Below are positions 25,680 to 34,472 of a stretch of 64,000 nucleotides of DNA, piece by piece. Position numbers and translations under genes: made by a program. Source of the DNA: Pseudaeromonas sharmana (GTDB taxonomy: Bacteria; Pseudomonadota; Gammaproteobacteria; Enterobacterales; Aeromonadaceae); the NCBI RefSeq assembly GCF_042649925.1, contig NZ_JBHSAF010000002.1:1-64000 (forward strand), read 5' to 3'. Below the pieces are notes generated by a model that saw only the letters and a list, made by a program, of their open reading frames with translations, made no database searches and was not told where the DNA came from. Every line of letters starts with the position of its first letter. Position 1 is the stretch's first letter.

Positions 25680-27314
25680 TCAGAAGCGGAACCTGCGGGT
25701 CAATTCGCTTAAATGATGCGCCAGGGTGCTGAGATCTTTACAGGCACTGGCCGTCTGGGCGGTACCCTCCCCAATTTCCGTCGACAAGGTATTGATGTTG
25801 ATGATGTTGCGATTCAGGTCTTCAGCGACGGAGTTCTGCTCTTCGGTCGCCGTCGCGATATGCGTATTCATATCCGAGATATCCGCCACCGCGCTGGCGA
25901 TGGATTGAATGCTCTGACCAGCCAGTTCGGCCTGATGCACGCATTGTGCTGCCATCTGCTGTCCCTGCTGGGTGGCCTGCACCGCCTCGCTGCCGCGGGT
26001 TTGCAAGGTACCGATGATGGTATTGATCTCTTGCGTTGACTGCTGAGTGCGTTGTGCCAGCGTGCGGACTTCATCGGCGACCACGGCAAAGCCGCGACCC
26101 TGTTCACCGGCGCGCGCAGCTTCAATCGCGGCATTCAGCGCCAGCAGGTTCGTCTGGTCGGCAATGCCGCGGATGACCTCCAATACTACCCCGATACGGC
26201 TGCTGTCCTGGGCCAGGGCATCGACGACGCGAGAAACCTGTTCCACTTCCTGAGCCACTTTTTGGATGGTCTGTATCGTCTCGTTGACGACCCGCCCCCC
26301 ATTCAAGGCCTCCTGATTGGCTTGTTGGGCGGCGGAGGCCGCTTGGGTCGTGCTGCGTGCCACTTCGTTCACCGTGCTGCTCATCTCGTTCATTGCCGTG
26401 GCCAGGTAGGTGATTTCGCTCTGCTGCCGCTGTTGGCCCGACGCTGATTGTGCGGCAATGGTGCTGACCTCTTCGGAGGCACTGCCAACCTGTTCGATGG
26501 CAGAGGAGAGTTCCTGTACCAGATTGCGCAGGTTCTGTTGCATGCGGCCGAATGCGCGGGCCAGGGTGCCAATCTCATCCATGCTGAAGCGGCTGTAATC
26601 CAGTGACGAGGTGAGGTCGCCGTTGGCCACCTGCTCCGCCTGGCCGAGCAGGCGTTGCAAGGGGGTGCGAATCAGGCTGCCTAAGCCCCAGGCACACAGA
26701 GCGACCAACAACAGCGATATGGCCATCAGGCTCCAGATCAGCACCTGTGCCTCGGCAAACAGGCGATCCCCTTCGGCGCTGGCATCGTTGGAATCCTGTT
26801 GCCGGGCTTTCAGCATGTTGCTCACCTGCTCCTTGAGTTGCCGGAACAGGGCATCACTCGGACCATTGAGCAGCGCGGCGGCCTCTGCCAGCTTGTCCTG
26901 ACCGTTCAGGGTAACGATCTGGCGATGGTTCTGTTCATATTGTTGCCACAGTTGTCTGACGGTATTAGCCTCGGCCTGCAAGTGTGGTTGCGTGGCCATC
27001 TGTTCCATGCGGGCAAAGGCGGCATTGAGAGCGGCTTCGTCGCTTTGCAGGCGTTCGGCATATTTGCTCGCGCTTGCGGCGTCATGCTTTTCCAGCAAGC
27101 GCAGCTGGCGGCGGCGAAAATCGGATAGTTTGACGTCGATGGTGGTCACCGCCAGCAGACGCGGCAGGTGTTGTTCAACGATGACGGTACTGCTGTAGTT
27201 GACGACATCCAGCTGCCGCAAACTGAAGAACCCGAGCAGGAGCACGATCAACGCCATCAGGCCGAAGGCCGCCAATAATTTCTTGCCAATAGGCAGATTG
27301 ATGAAAAAGGACAT
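25680..27314 (-). CDS. Methyl-accepting chemotaxis protein
   Basis: 544 residues. There is an N-terminal transmembrane helix (about 9-30), a periplasmic four-helix-bundle-type sensor (about 31-188), and a second transmembrane helix (about 190-212). HAMP and the cytoplasmic signalling domain follow, with the conserved hairpin tip (QTNLLALNAAIEAARAGEQG). The ATG at 27314 was chosen because GGGA lies six bases before it; the ATG two codons upstream (27320) abuts the same ribosome-binding site with no spacing. It is divergent from mshH. The sensor region differs from the chemoreceptor at 11602, so the ligands probably differ. Confidence 0.92.
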   Translation of the reverse strand: MSFFINLPIGKKLLAAFGLMALIVLLLGFFSLRQLDVVNYSSTVIVEQHLPRLLAVTTIDVKLSDFRRRQLRLLEKHDAASASKYAERLQSDEAALNAAFARMEQMATQPHLQAEANTVRQLWQQYEQNHRQIVTLNGQDKLAEAAALLNGPSDALFRQLKEQVSNMLKARQQDSNDASAEGDRLFAEAQVLIWSLMAISLLLVALCAWGLGSLIRTPLQRLLGQAEQVANGDLTSSLDYSRFSMDEIGTLARAFGRMQQNLRNLVQELSSAIEQVGSASEEVSTIAAQSASGQQRQQSEITYLATAMNEMSSTVNEVARSTTQAASAAQQANQEALNGGRVVNETIQTIQKVAQEVEQVSRVVDALAQDSSRIGVVLEVIRGIADQTNLLALNAAIEAARAGEQGRGFAVVADEVRTLAQRTQQSTQEINTIIGTLQTRGSEAVQATQQGQQMAAQCVHQAELAGQSIQSIASAVADISDMNTHIATATEEQNSVAEDLNRNIININTLSTEIGEGTAQTASACKDLSTLAHHLSELTRRFRF

Positions 27315-27417
27315 AACCATTCCCTGTACTAAATGTGGACTCGTTTAGCATAGTTCACGGCATTGGCAATTTGAGGGCGGTGTGAAAAATGCGACCGCTG
27401 TCGTTACCGACGCAGGC

Positions 27418-27445
27418 TGAACAATGCCGGTCTGACTGCTAGAAT
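27418..27445 (+). promoter_or_regulatory. Possible sigma-70 promoter of mshH
   Basis: TGAACA (27418-27423; 4/6 to TTGACA) and TAGAAT (27440-27445; 5/6 to TATAAT) are separated by 16 bases. The pair lies 33 bases before the mshH start. The match is by eye only. Confidence 0.35.
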
Positions 27446-27477
27446 GGGTCGGCACTTGAGGCGGTTAGGGAAGACCG

Positions 27478-29406
27478 ATGCGATTAACAAGACAAATAGT
27501 GGCCTTGCTGTGCCTCTGTGTGATGGGCGCCGTGCTGATGGTGTTGATCACCGGCTCCTTCAGCCTGTACGCCATGACGGATCGCTACCAGCGTGATGAG
27601 CTGCGCGCGCTGGTGCGCGTGTTTGAGCAGGAAGTCCTGCTGACCGCCCATGCGCCGAGGATCCAGGCCTGGTTGCCCCCCATGCTGCAGGCCAATGCCG
27701 TACAGGAGCTGACGATCACCCTGGAGGATGCGCCTCTCTATCACTATGTCGCGCCGGAACAGCCACTAGACCGTCAGGCGCTACAATCGGTTTTTCTGGC
27801 CGGCGAGCGCTATCCGGCCCTGCATATGCACTTCCAGATCCAGCCTGCCTTGTCCATCCTCGGCAATCAGCTGTGGCCGTTGCGGACTCTGGCCCTCGGT
27901 ATCGGATGTGTGGTGCTGGGGGTCTGGTTGGCGCTGCGCTGGTTGCGACGTCAACTGAAGGGGGTTGAGCTGTTGGCGCGGCGCGGACAGCATATTCTCA
28001 GCGGCGATCCGGGCAAGTTACGCCATGAGTTGGCGTTAGAATGGCCTCCGATAGTCAGTGCGGCCCTCTCGCATCTGCAAAGCGAGCTGGAAGATGCCAA
28101 GAAGGAGCGGAGTCGCTTCGATACCTTCATCCGGCGCAACGTGTTTATCGACAAGCAACTTGGGATCGGTAATCGCATCTTTTTTGACAATCGGGTCGAA
28201 GCCGCGCTCAGCGATGCCGAATACAGTGCCGGAGCCATGATGCTGCTGTCGATTGATGGTGTGGATCTGCTGAAAAAAGCCCAAGGAGAAGAACAGGCGC
28301 GGGCCCTGCTGCTACAGGCCAGCGAGGTGACGACCACCTTTATTCAGCGCTTCAGCGGAGCGGTTCAGGCCCGCTATGCCGGTGATACCCTGGCGTTGCT
28401 GTTACCCAACTTGTCGAAGCAGGAAACCCTGACCGCAGCCGAGCAACTATGGCGCCAGCTCGTGCGTCTTGACTGGCCGACACCGCTTGATCCGGAACGG
28501 CAACTGTTCATCGGGGCCGTGTGTTATCAACCCGGTGAATGGCTGGCGCAAATCGAGGAAGAGGCTGAGATGGCGCTGCGTGGGGCGCGATTGCAGCGCG
28601 AGGGCGGCTTTTTCTTGTACGACAAGGTGCTGCGTGTCGAGGCGAATGGCAAGGGTAGCGTGCGCTGGCGCACGTTACTGGAGCGACAATTCGGTCGTGG
28701 GCAACTGACCTATCAGCTGCAAAGTGCCTGGAGCAGCCAGCCGGCCGAACCCATGTTGCATGAGTTGCTGGCGCGTCTGCCGGATGGCCGCGGCAATCTG
28801 CTGACGGCGGCCAGCTTTGTCACCATGGTGGAAAAAGTCGGCATGCAGCGTGAACTCGATCGTTTGATGTTGGGTAACGCCCTGGCGTTATTACCGGGCG
28901 ATAACGGCGTGCCACTGGCCTTGAATCTGCATCCCCTGAGTCTGCTTGACGGAGCGTTTCGGCATCAACTATTAATGGCCCTGCTGCGCATTGGTAAGCG
29001 ACGCGCCAGTCGGTTGGTCATCGAGCTCAATGAGTCGCTGGTGAGTCGCTACCTCGACCCGTTACGTGGGCCGTTGCGAGAGTTGCGTCTGCTCGGTTGT
29101 CGTCTGGCTGTCGATCACGCGGGACAGGATGTGGTCAGTACTCACTACATCAAGGAGTTTGAGCTCAGCTTCCTGAAAATACATCCCAGCCTGGTACGTG
29201 ATATCGCTTCGCGACCTCTGAACCAGATGGCGGTGCGCTCTTTGGTCGGTGGATGCCTCGGTCAGACCCAGGTCATCGCCGTTGGCATCCAAAATGAGCA
29301 GGAGTGGCAGGTGCTACAGTCTCTGGGCGTGTCAGGCGGGCAGGGTTTCTGGCTGGATCAGGTGATGCAGGGTGATTTGCGAGCATTGAGCGCGCCCAGA
29401 GGATGA
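27478..29406 (+). CDS. mshH: MshH / CsrD-like protein with degenerate GGDEF and EAL domains
   Basis: 642 residues. There is an N-terminal transmembrane helix (about 8-32), a periplasmic segment, a second helix (about 135-157), a HAMP-like linker, then GGDEF-like (about 225-385) and EAL-like (about 400-635) domains. The GGDEF site reads YAGDT, and DDFGTG is replaced by VDHAGQD, so neither c-di-GMP synthesis nor hydrolysis is expected. This matches CsrD/MshH, which in E. coli directs RNase E decay of the CsrB/C RNAs. It sits directly upstream of the mshI operon, its usual place in vibrios. The start has an AGGGAAG ribosome-binding site. Confidence 0.88.
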   Translation: MRLTRQIVALLCLCVMGAVLMVLITGSFSLYAMTDRYQRDELRALVRVFEQEVLLTAHAPRIQAWLPPMLQANAVQELTITLEDAPLYHYVAPEQPLDRQALQSVFLAGERYPALHMHFQIQPALSILGNQLWPLRTLALGIGCVVLGVWLALRWLRRQLKGVELLARRGQHILSGDPGKLRHELALEWPPIVSAALSHLQSELEDAKKERSRFDTFIRRNVFIDKQLGIGNRIFFDNRVEAALSDAEYSAGAMMLLSIDGVDLLKKAQGEEQARALLLQASEVTTTFIQRFSGAVQARYAGDTLALLLPNLSKQETLTAAEQLWRQLVRLDWPTPLDPERQLFIGAVCYQPGEWLAQIEEEAEMALRGARLQREGGFFLYDKVLRVEANGKGSVRWRTLLERQFGRGQLTYQLQSAWSSQPAEPMLHELLARLPDGRGNLLTAASFVTMVEKVGMQRELDRLMLGNALALLPGDNGVPLALNLHPLSLLDGAFRHQLLMALLRIGKRRASRLVIELNESLVSRYLDPLRGPLRELRLLGCRLAVDHAGQDVVSTHYIKEFELSFLKIHPSLVRDIASRPLNQMAVRSLVGGCLGQTQVIAVGIQNEQEWQVLQSLGVSGGQGFWLDQVMQGDLRALSAPRG

Positions 29407-29434
29407 TGAGGCGCATATCTCGGGCATCTGACTA

Positions 29435-29474
29435 TTCAGGTTTGGTTAGGCTTGCCCTATTATGTTTTTTTTTT
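29435..29474 (+). promoter_or_regulatory. Possible promoter of the msh operon with a T10 tract at the start site
   Basis: TTCAGG (29435-29440) and TATTAT (29458-29463, 5/6 to TATAAT) are 17 bases apart. Immediately after, ten T in a row run from 29465 to 29474, where transcription would begin. The mshI start follows at 29499. The -35 match is weak. Confidence 0.4.
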
Positions 29475-29498
29475 ATGGGTTTCGGGTGAAGCATGCAG

Positions 29499-30374
29499 AT
29501 GATGAGTCGGCTATTTCGGCGCCAGAGCGCACGACAGTCTGTGACGTTGAGTCTTAGCCAGGATCGCGTTCTGCTAGGGTGTTGCCAACCCGAGCCCAAG
29601 TTCGAGCAGGAGCCTTGTAGCGGCCAGAACGACTGGGGGCGCGCGATCGCTGATTTGTTGCAGCGGACCCAGAACAGTGGTGCCGACGTGCGGGTACTGC
29701 TATCGGCATCACTTTATCAGCAAGTCCAGATCGAGAAACCGGATGTGCCGGAGGAGGAGTTGGCAGGAGCGTTACCATGGGCGGTAAAGGACTTTGTCAA
29801 CGAGCCGGTACTGCAGTTAGGCATCGATTACTACCACCTGCCGTCAAATCCGGCCAGTCGGCCCCGTCTCGCCGTGGTCTGTGCCAGCAAGGCGCGTTTG
29901 CAGCTGGTGGCGCATGCGGTCAATCAGGTGGCGGTGTTGCAACAAATTAGCACCGAAGAGTTGGGCCTCGTCGATCTGCTCGGCCTGCAGGAACCACTGC
30001 AACTGTTGCTGTTCCAACCTCCCGGCCAGGATCTGCAGTTGTTAGCCGTCTGTCGCGGCCAACTGTGCTTTAGCCGGCAACTGCGGGGTTTTGCTCGTCT
30101 GGCGCAGCAAGGTTTCGATAATTTGCAGCCGGATCTGCTGGATAATCTCTCGCTGGAAATTCAGCGCTCGGTGGATTATCTGGTCGCTCAGCTCAAATTG
30201 CCCGCAGCGAGCATGCTGCACGTGGCGATTGCCTCGCCGGATTTGGGGGGGCTGATTCGCCATCTGGCCGCCAATTTTTCTATGCCGGTGCAGGCGATGG
30301 CTAACCCCGCTGTTGCCGCTGGGCTGGAATACCTGCCGCTGTTTGGCAACTTGCAGGTTCTGGAGGTCGCGTGA
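29499..30374 (+). CDS. mshI: MSHA biogenesis protein MshI
   Basis: 291 residues, a PilM-like cytoplasmic platform protein with an actin-like fold. LLSASLYQQVQIEKPDVPEE, ALPWAVKDF and a C-terminal ASPDLGGLIRHLA stretch fit MshI. PilM-type proteins bind the cytoplasmic tail of the PilN-like partner and link it to the assembly ATPase. Start choice: GGGTGAAG (29484-29491) gives good spacing to the ATG at 29499; the ATG at 29493 is too close to it. The stop overlaps the GTG of the next gene, the first of a long series of coupled junctions. Confidence 0.88.
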   Translation: MMSRLFRRQSARQSVTLSLSQDRVLLGCCQPEPKFEQEPCSGQNDWGRAIADLLQRTQNSGADVRVLLSASLYQQVQIEKPDVPEEELAGALPWAVKDFVNEPVLQLGIDYYHLPSNPASRPRLAVVCASKARLQLVAHAVNQVAVLQQISTEELGLVDLLGLQEPLQLLLFQPPGQDLQLLAVCRGQLCFSRQLRGFARLAQQGFDNLQPDLLDNLSLEIQRSVDYLVAQLKLPAASMLHVAIASPDLGGLIRHLAANFSMPVQAMANPAVAAGLEYLPLFGNLQVLEVA

Positions 30375-30985
30375 AGTATCGGATCAACCTCTACAGTGAA
30401 GATTTGAAACCGCAACGGCAGTGGTTGTCGTTGCTCAATTTCAGCTTGTTGTGGGCGGGAACGCTATTGGTATTGCTGGCGAGCGGTAGCGTGATGGCAC
30501 TCTGGCTGCATCAGCAAGAGGGTATCCACCGTGAGCTGAGCCTGTCACATAATGCTCTGCAGCTGGAACGAGACCGGTTGCAGGCTGAGCTGAATCAGCG
30601 TCGCTCCGATCTGGGTTTGCAACAGCGTTATGAGGCCAGTCAGGAGGAGTTGCTGTCTCGTCAGCAATTGTTGGAGGTCCTGCAAGGACGAGCGCCGTTA
30701 CGCAGCGCCGGTTATGCTGCCGTGCTCGAAGATTTGGCCCGCGTTCGTGTTGCTGATATCGCCCTCGAGCGTATCCAGTTGCAGGCGGACATGATGTCGT
30801 TGCAGGGGGCGGCGCGCAGCAGTCCGTCGGTTCCGGCATGGGTCAGCCGTTTCTCATCTGCGAAGTCCTTGTCCGGACGTGCGTTTGCTGAGCTGCAGCT
30901 GACTCGCAACCCGCAAGGGTTGTTGCAGTTCCGTCTCAACAGTCTCCCCCCGGAACCGCCCAAAGCGAAGGGAGCCAAATCATGA
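30371..30985 (+). CDS. mshI2: PilN-like MSHA biogenesis protein (MshI2)
   Basis: 204 residues. A short cytoplasmic N-terminus (KYRINLYSEDLKPQRQ) resembles the PilN peptide that binds PilM. A transmembrane helix (about 20-43) and a long periplasmic coiled coil (about 45-105) follow, then a small globular end. It would form the inner-membrane alignment complex with MshI and MshJ. The GTG start at 30371 overlaps the mshI stop and has a GGAGG ribosome-binding site. The ATG of mshJ overlaps its stop. Confidence 0.85.
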   Translation: MKYRINLYSEDLKPQRQWLSLLNFSLLWAGTLLVLLASGSVMALWLHQQEGIHRELSLSHNALQLERDRLQAELNQRRSDLGLQQRYEASQEELLSRQQLLEVLQGRAPLRSAGYAAVLEDLARVRVADIALERIQLQADMMSLQGAARSSPSVPAWVSRFSSAKSLSGRAFAELQLTRNPQGLLQFRLNSLPPEPPKAKGAKS

Positions 30986-31623
30986 GTGCTTACTGGCAAA
31001 TGCTCTCTGCCCGCCTGGATGGCCTCAGTGCGCGTGAACGCATGTTGACGCTGTTGGTGGGGTTGGTGCTGATGATCCTGCCGCTGTATACGTTTTGGCT
31101 GGAGCCAAGTTGGTTGGCCCTGCAACGAAAAGAGCAGGATAACCAGCAACTACAAGCAGCCATACGGCTGCAAGAACAGGAAAACCGGGCATTAAGCGAA
31201 GCGCTGCTGCAGGATCCGAATCTAAAACTGCGCGAGCAGATGGCGCTGACCCGAGAGCGGATCGCCCAATTGGATGCTCAATTGCAGTCGCAGATGGTGG
31301 ATTTAATCCCGGCGGCACAGATGCCGGGATTGTTGCAGTCGATGCTGGCACATTCCGAGCACCTGACGTTGCTGGAGTTGAAGTCTTTGCCACCGCAACC
31401 GCTGATGGATGGTGACAAGGCGCTGCCGCTGTATCAGCATCGCATTCGCTTGCATCTTAAGGGGCGTTACTTTGACCTGCTGCAATACCTCAGGACACTG
31501 GAGGCATTGCCAGGACATTTTTACTGGCAGGCTCTGGACTATCAGGTCCAACGGTATCCAGACGCCAGCATAGTGCTGGAATTATATACGCTGAGCGATA
31601 GCAAGGAGTTCATCCGTGGCTAG
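30982..31623 (+). CDS. mshJ: MSHA biogenesis protein MshJ (PilO-like)
   Basis: 213 residues: a short cytoplasmic end, a transmembrane helix (about 22-40, TLLVGLVLMILPLYTFWL), a coiled coil (about 48-100) and a ferredoxin-like C-terminal region. This is the layout of PilO/GspM-type alignment proteins. It would pair with the PilN-like protein in the inner membrane and contact secretin-associated MshK. ATGA overlap with the previous gene. The last codons overlap the GTG of mshK. Confidence 0.87.
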   Translation: MSAYWQMLSARLDGLSARERMLTLLVGLVLMILPLYTFWLEPSWLALQRKEQDNQQLQAAIRLQEQENRALSEALLQDPNLKLREQMALTRERIAQLDAQLQSQMVDLIPAAQMPGLLQSMLAHSEHLTLLELKSLPPQPLMDGDKALPLYQHRIRLHLKGRYFDLLQYLRTLEALPGHFYWQALDYQVQRYPDASIVLELYTLSDSKEFIRG

Positions 31624-31939
31624 AGGGTGCCTTATCTTACTGCTCGCTTCACTGTCCGCTGCCGCAGGCGCGGACACCCTGGTGGATCCCACCCAACCCT
31701 TAACGGGGGCGACATCCACCGCGGGTTCCGGACAACAACGCCAGTCACTGCCGGCGCTGCAAGGCATTGTCATGTCCTCTTCAGGGCGTTCGGCCATGCT
31801 AAATGGCCAGAGTGTGCGTGTTGGGCAGTCGGTGGCTGGGTATCGTGTGTTGGCGATCCACACGGGAAACGTCATTCTGGAACGCGATGGTCAGCGCCAT
31901 TCGCTTTCCCTTTATTCAGATAAGGTCCGCATTCAATGA
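31616..31939 (+). CDS. mshK: MSHA biogenesis protein MshK (PilP-like)
   Basis: 107 residues with a signal peptide (residues 1-19, cleavage near AAAGA). The mature part is a small beta domain like PilP/GspC: LPALQGIVMSSSGRSAMLNG, then VGQSVAGYRVLAIHTGNVIL. It probably bridges the MshJ/PilN-like complex to the MshL secretin. The GTG start overlaps the mshJ stop by eight bases; its own stop overlaps the mshL ATG. Confidence 0.87.
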   Translation: MARGCLILLLASLSAAAGADTLVDPTQPLTGATSTAGSGQQRQSLPALQGIVMSSSGRSAMLNGQSVRVGQSVAGYRVLAIHTGNVILERDGQRHSLSLYSDKVRIQ

Positions 31940-33582
31940 GCAAGTTGCCGATACCGTTTACGTTTCTCGCCCTGGCTATCTGGATGACGGGGTGTGTGAC
32001 ATACCAGCATCCGAATCCTGAGGAGGCCAAAGCGGCGCTGAAGGATGCGCACCAGACGGCCACGCTGGCGGTTCCAGATGCAGTGCAGGCGGAATTGCTG
32101 CCCAGTACCCCGATTCTGCCCCAGAGCCGGGTTTATGCACCTGAGCGCCGCTTCAGGGTGGCGGCCAAAGATGTCGAGGCCAGCGAGTTTTTTGCTTCCT
32201 TGATGAAGGATGGGCGCTACAGCGTGGCCGTGCACCCCGGGGTATTAGGGCGTATTAGCCTGGATTTGAAAGAGGTGACCCTGTCCGAGGTGCTGGATAC
32301 AGTGGCCAGCATGTACGGCTACGACATCCGCCGGCAAGGCGCTGTCTACCATGTCTATCCGGCAGGACTGCGTGCGGAGAGTTTTCCGGTCAACTATCTG
32401 ATGTTGACGCGCCAGGGTAAGTCCCGCACCAGCATCACCTCTGGCGGTGTGACAGAACAAAGCAATAGCAACAGCAGCTCATCGACGAATAGCGACAGCA
32501 GTGCCTCTTCTGATCAAAGCAGTAGCAGCGCGAATAACAATGGCACCATGATCGAGACGGGCAGCCGCAGTGATTTTTGGAAAGAGCTGGAAGTGGCACT
32601 GCAAAATTTGGTCGGCAGCGGTAACGGACGTGCAGTCATCCTCAATCCTCAGGCGGGACTGGTGACCGTGCGCGCCATGCCGGATGAACTGTCTGCAGTG
32701 CGTGACTTCCTGACGCAATCCGAGCAACACCTCAAACGTCAGGTCATCCTCGAGGCCAAGATCGTCGAGGTCAAGCTCAACGAAGGTTACCAGCAGGGGA
32801 TTGAGTGGAATAACCTCAGCGCCTCCTGGAATACCGGAAAAGGGGTAACTGGAGGAACGCTGGTCGGGCTACCGGCGGTGACGGACAAGATCGCCACCGC
32901 GATCGGGGGCGGTGCCGGGTTGCAGTTTACCGATGGCAATTTCGATATGGTCGTCAATTTGCTGAAGACGCAGGGCGATGTGAATACCCTGTCCAGCCCG
33001 CGCGTCACGGCCACCAATAACCAGAAAGCGGTGATCAAGGTGGGCAGTGATGAGTACTTTGTCACCAACGTTTCTACCGACACTGTGACGAGTAGCTCCA
33101 ATAACGTGGTGTCACCGAATATTGAACTGACACCGTTTTTCTCCGGTGTGGCGCTGGATGTGATGCCGCAAATCGACGGCGATGGCAATGTACTGTTGCA
33201 CATACACCCTTCGGTGATTGATGTTTCCGAGCAGGAAAAGACCATCCAGCTCGGTTCTCAAGGTGGCACGGCAAGCACCTATACGCTGCCCCTGGCCTAC
33301 AGCAACATCCGTGAGTCCGACACAGTCGTGCAGGCCAAATCCGGTGACGTCATTGTGATCGGTGGCCTGATGCGGACCAACAAGGAGCAGGTGGTCAGCA
33401 AGGTGCCTTGGGTCGGTGACATCCCGTGGGTCGGTGAAGCGTTCACCAATCGCAAGGATGCGACCTACAAGACCGAGCTGGTCATCATGCTGAAACCTCA
33501 AGTCGTGGAGGCAGGTACCTGGCAGAAGGAGCTGGAGCGATCCAACCAACTGCTGGAAAAATGGTATCCGCAGGAGCGATAA
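31936..33582 (+). CDS. mshL: MSHA secretin MshL
   Basis: 548 residues, the outer-membrane secretin through which the pilus exits. The N-terminus is a lipoprotein signal with lipid-attachment Cys20 (WMTGC). A secretin/TonB short N-terminal domain spans about 60-130. A Ser/Asn-rich low-complexity linker lies at about 170-205, then N1-type and C-terminal secretin domains (about 250-540). The latter includes VKVGSDEYF-type strands and the VIVIGGLMRTNKEQVVSKVPWVGDIPWVGEAF region typical of secretins (ends shown: GGLMRTN and VPWVGDIPW). It is translationally coupled to mshK and is followed closely by mshM. Confidence 0.94.
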   Translation: MSKLPIPFTFLALAIWMTGCVTYQHPNPEEAKAALKDAHQTATLAVPDAVQAELLPSTPILPQSRVYAPERRFRVAAKDVEASEFFASLMKDGRYSVAVHPGVLGRISLDLKEVTLSEVLDTVASMYGYDIRRQGAVYHVYPAGLRAESFPVNYLMLTRQGKSRTSITSGGVTEQSNSNSSSSTNSDSSASSDQSSSSANNNGTMIETGSRSDFWKELEVALQNLVGSGNGRAVILNPQAGLVTVRAMPDELSAVRDFLTQSEQHLKRQVILEAKIVEVKLNEGYQQGIEWNNLSASWNTGKGVTGGTLVGLPAVTDKIATAIGGGAGLQFTDGNFDMVVNLLKTQGDVNTLSSPRVTATNNQKAVIKVGSDEYFVTNVSTDTVTSSSNNVVSPNIELTPFFSGVALDVMPQIDGDGNVLLHIHPSVIDVSEQEKTIQLGSQGGTASTYTLPLAYSNIRESDTVVQAKSGDVIVIGGLMRTNKEQVVSKVPWVGDIPWVGEAFTNRKDATYKTELVIMLKPQVVEAGTWQKELERSNQLLEKWYPQER

Positions 33583-33587
33583 CGAGC

Positions 33588-34472
33588 GTGTATCAAGAGC
33601 ACTTTGGTTTGCAGGCCGCGCCCTTTAGCCTGACCCCGAATACCGGACTCTATTACGGTTTGCCTCCCCATGAAGAGGCGATGCAGGTATTGCGCATTGC
33701 CTTGGCGGGGGGGGAGGGCTTTATCAAGGTGACGGGTGAGGTTGGCACCGGTAAGACGCTGCTGTTGCGCAAGATGATGGCGGAATTGGCGGCGAGCCAT
33801 CAGGTCATCTACTTGCCGAACCCCTATCTGGCGGCTGACGAATTGCGGATGGCGCTGGCCCATGAGCTGGGCTTGACGCCTGAGCATGGCGACCTTGCCG
33901 TGACCGATGCTATCCACCGGCGTTTGGTCGAGCTGCATCGTGACGGGAGGCCGGCCGTGTTGTTACTGGATGAAGCGCAGGCGTTGCCCGATGCCAGCCT
34001 GGAAGCGATTCGGCTGTTTGGCAACCTGGAGACCGAATCCAGCAAGCTGCTGCAGGTGGTTCTGTTCGGACAACCGGAGCTGGATGGCCGCTTGCGCTCC
34101 GATGACCTGCGCCAGCTCAGGCAGCGCATTACGTTTTCTTACCGGTTGCGGCCGCTGTTGCGCGATGAAACCCGCGCCTACCTTGAGTACCGTCTCTCGG
34201 CCTCCGGTTATCGCGGTGTGCCGGTGTTCAGTGCCGCCGCGGTGCGACGCCTATGGCGGGCCAGTCGGGGTATACCCCGTTTAATCAATATATTGGCGCA
34301 CAAGAGTCTGATGCTGGCCTATGGTCAGGGTGAGCGTCGGGTCGGGACGGCGCTTGTCAACGCCGCCATCAAGGATACCGAGGATGCCAGCACCACCATC
34401 CCCCTGCACTGGTGGCTGATGTGGGCTGTGCTGGCCGGCATCAGCCTCTGGTTGTTACGAGGTGCATTATGA
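33588..34472 (+). CDS. mshM: MSHA biogenesis ATPase MshM (ExeA-like)
   Basis: 294 residues, an AAA ATPase of the ExeA/GspA type. It has Walker A GEVGTGKT at 50-57, Walker B VLLLDEA at 124-130, and a C-terminal transmembrane helix (about 275-292). Family members help assemble the secretin through the peptidoglycan. The GTG at 33588 gives MYQEHFGL, the usual family start, just after the mshL stop. The ATG at 33561 lies inside mshL with a poor ribosome-binding site. A run of eight G (33707-33714) lies at codons 40-43, before the catalytic motifs, so slippage there would abolish the protein. Confidence 0.88.
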   Translation: MYQEHFGLQAAPFSLTPNTGLYYGLPPHEEAMQVLRIALAGGEGFIKVTGEVGTGKTLLLRKMMAELAASHQVIYLPNPYLAADELRMALAHELGLTPEHGDLAVTDAIHRRLVELHRDGRPAVLLLDEAQALPDASLEAIRLFGNLETESSKLLQVVLFGQPELDGRLRSDDLRQLRQRITFSYRLRPLLRDETRAYLEYRLSASGYRGVPVFSAAAVRRLWRASRGIPRLINILAHKSLMLAYGQGERRVGTALVNAAIKDTEDASTTIPLHWWLMWAVLAGISLWLLRGAL

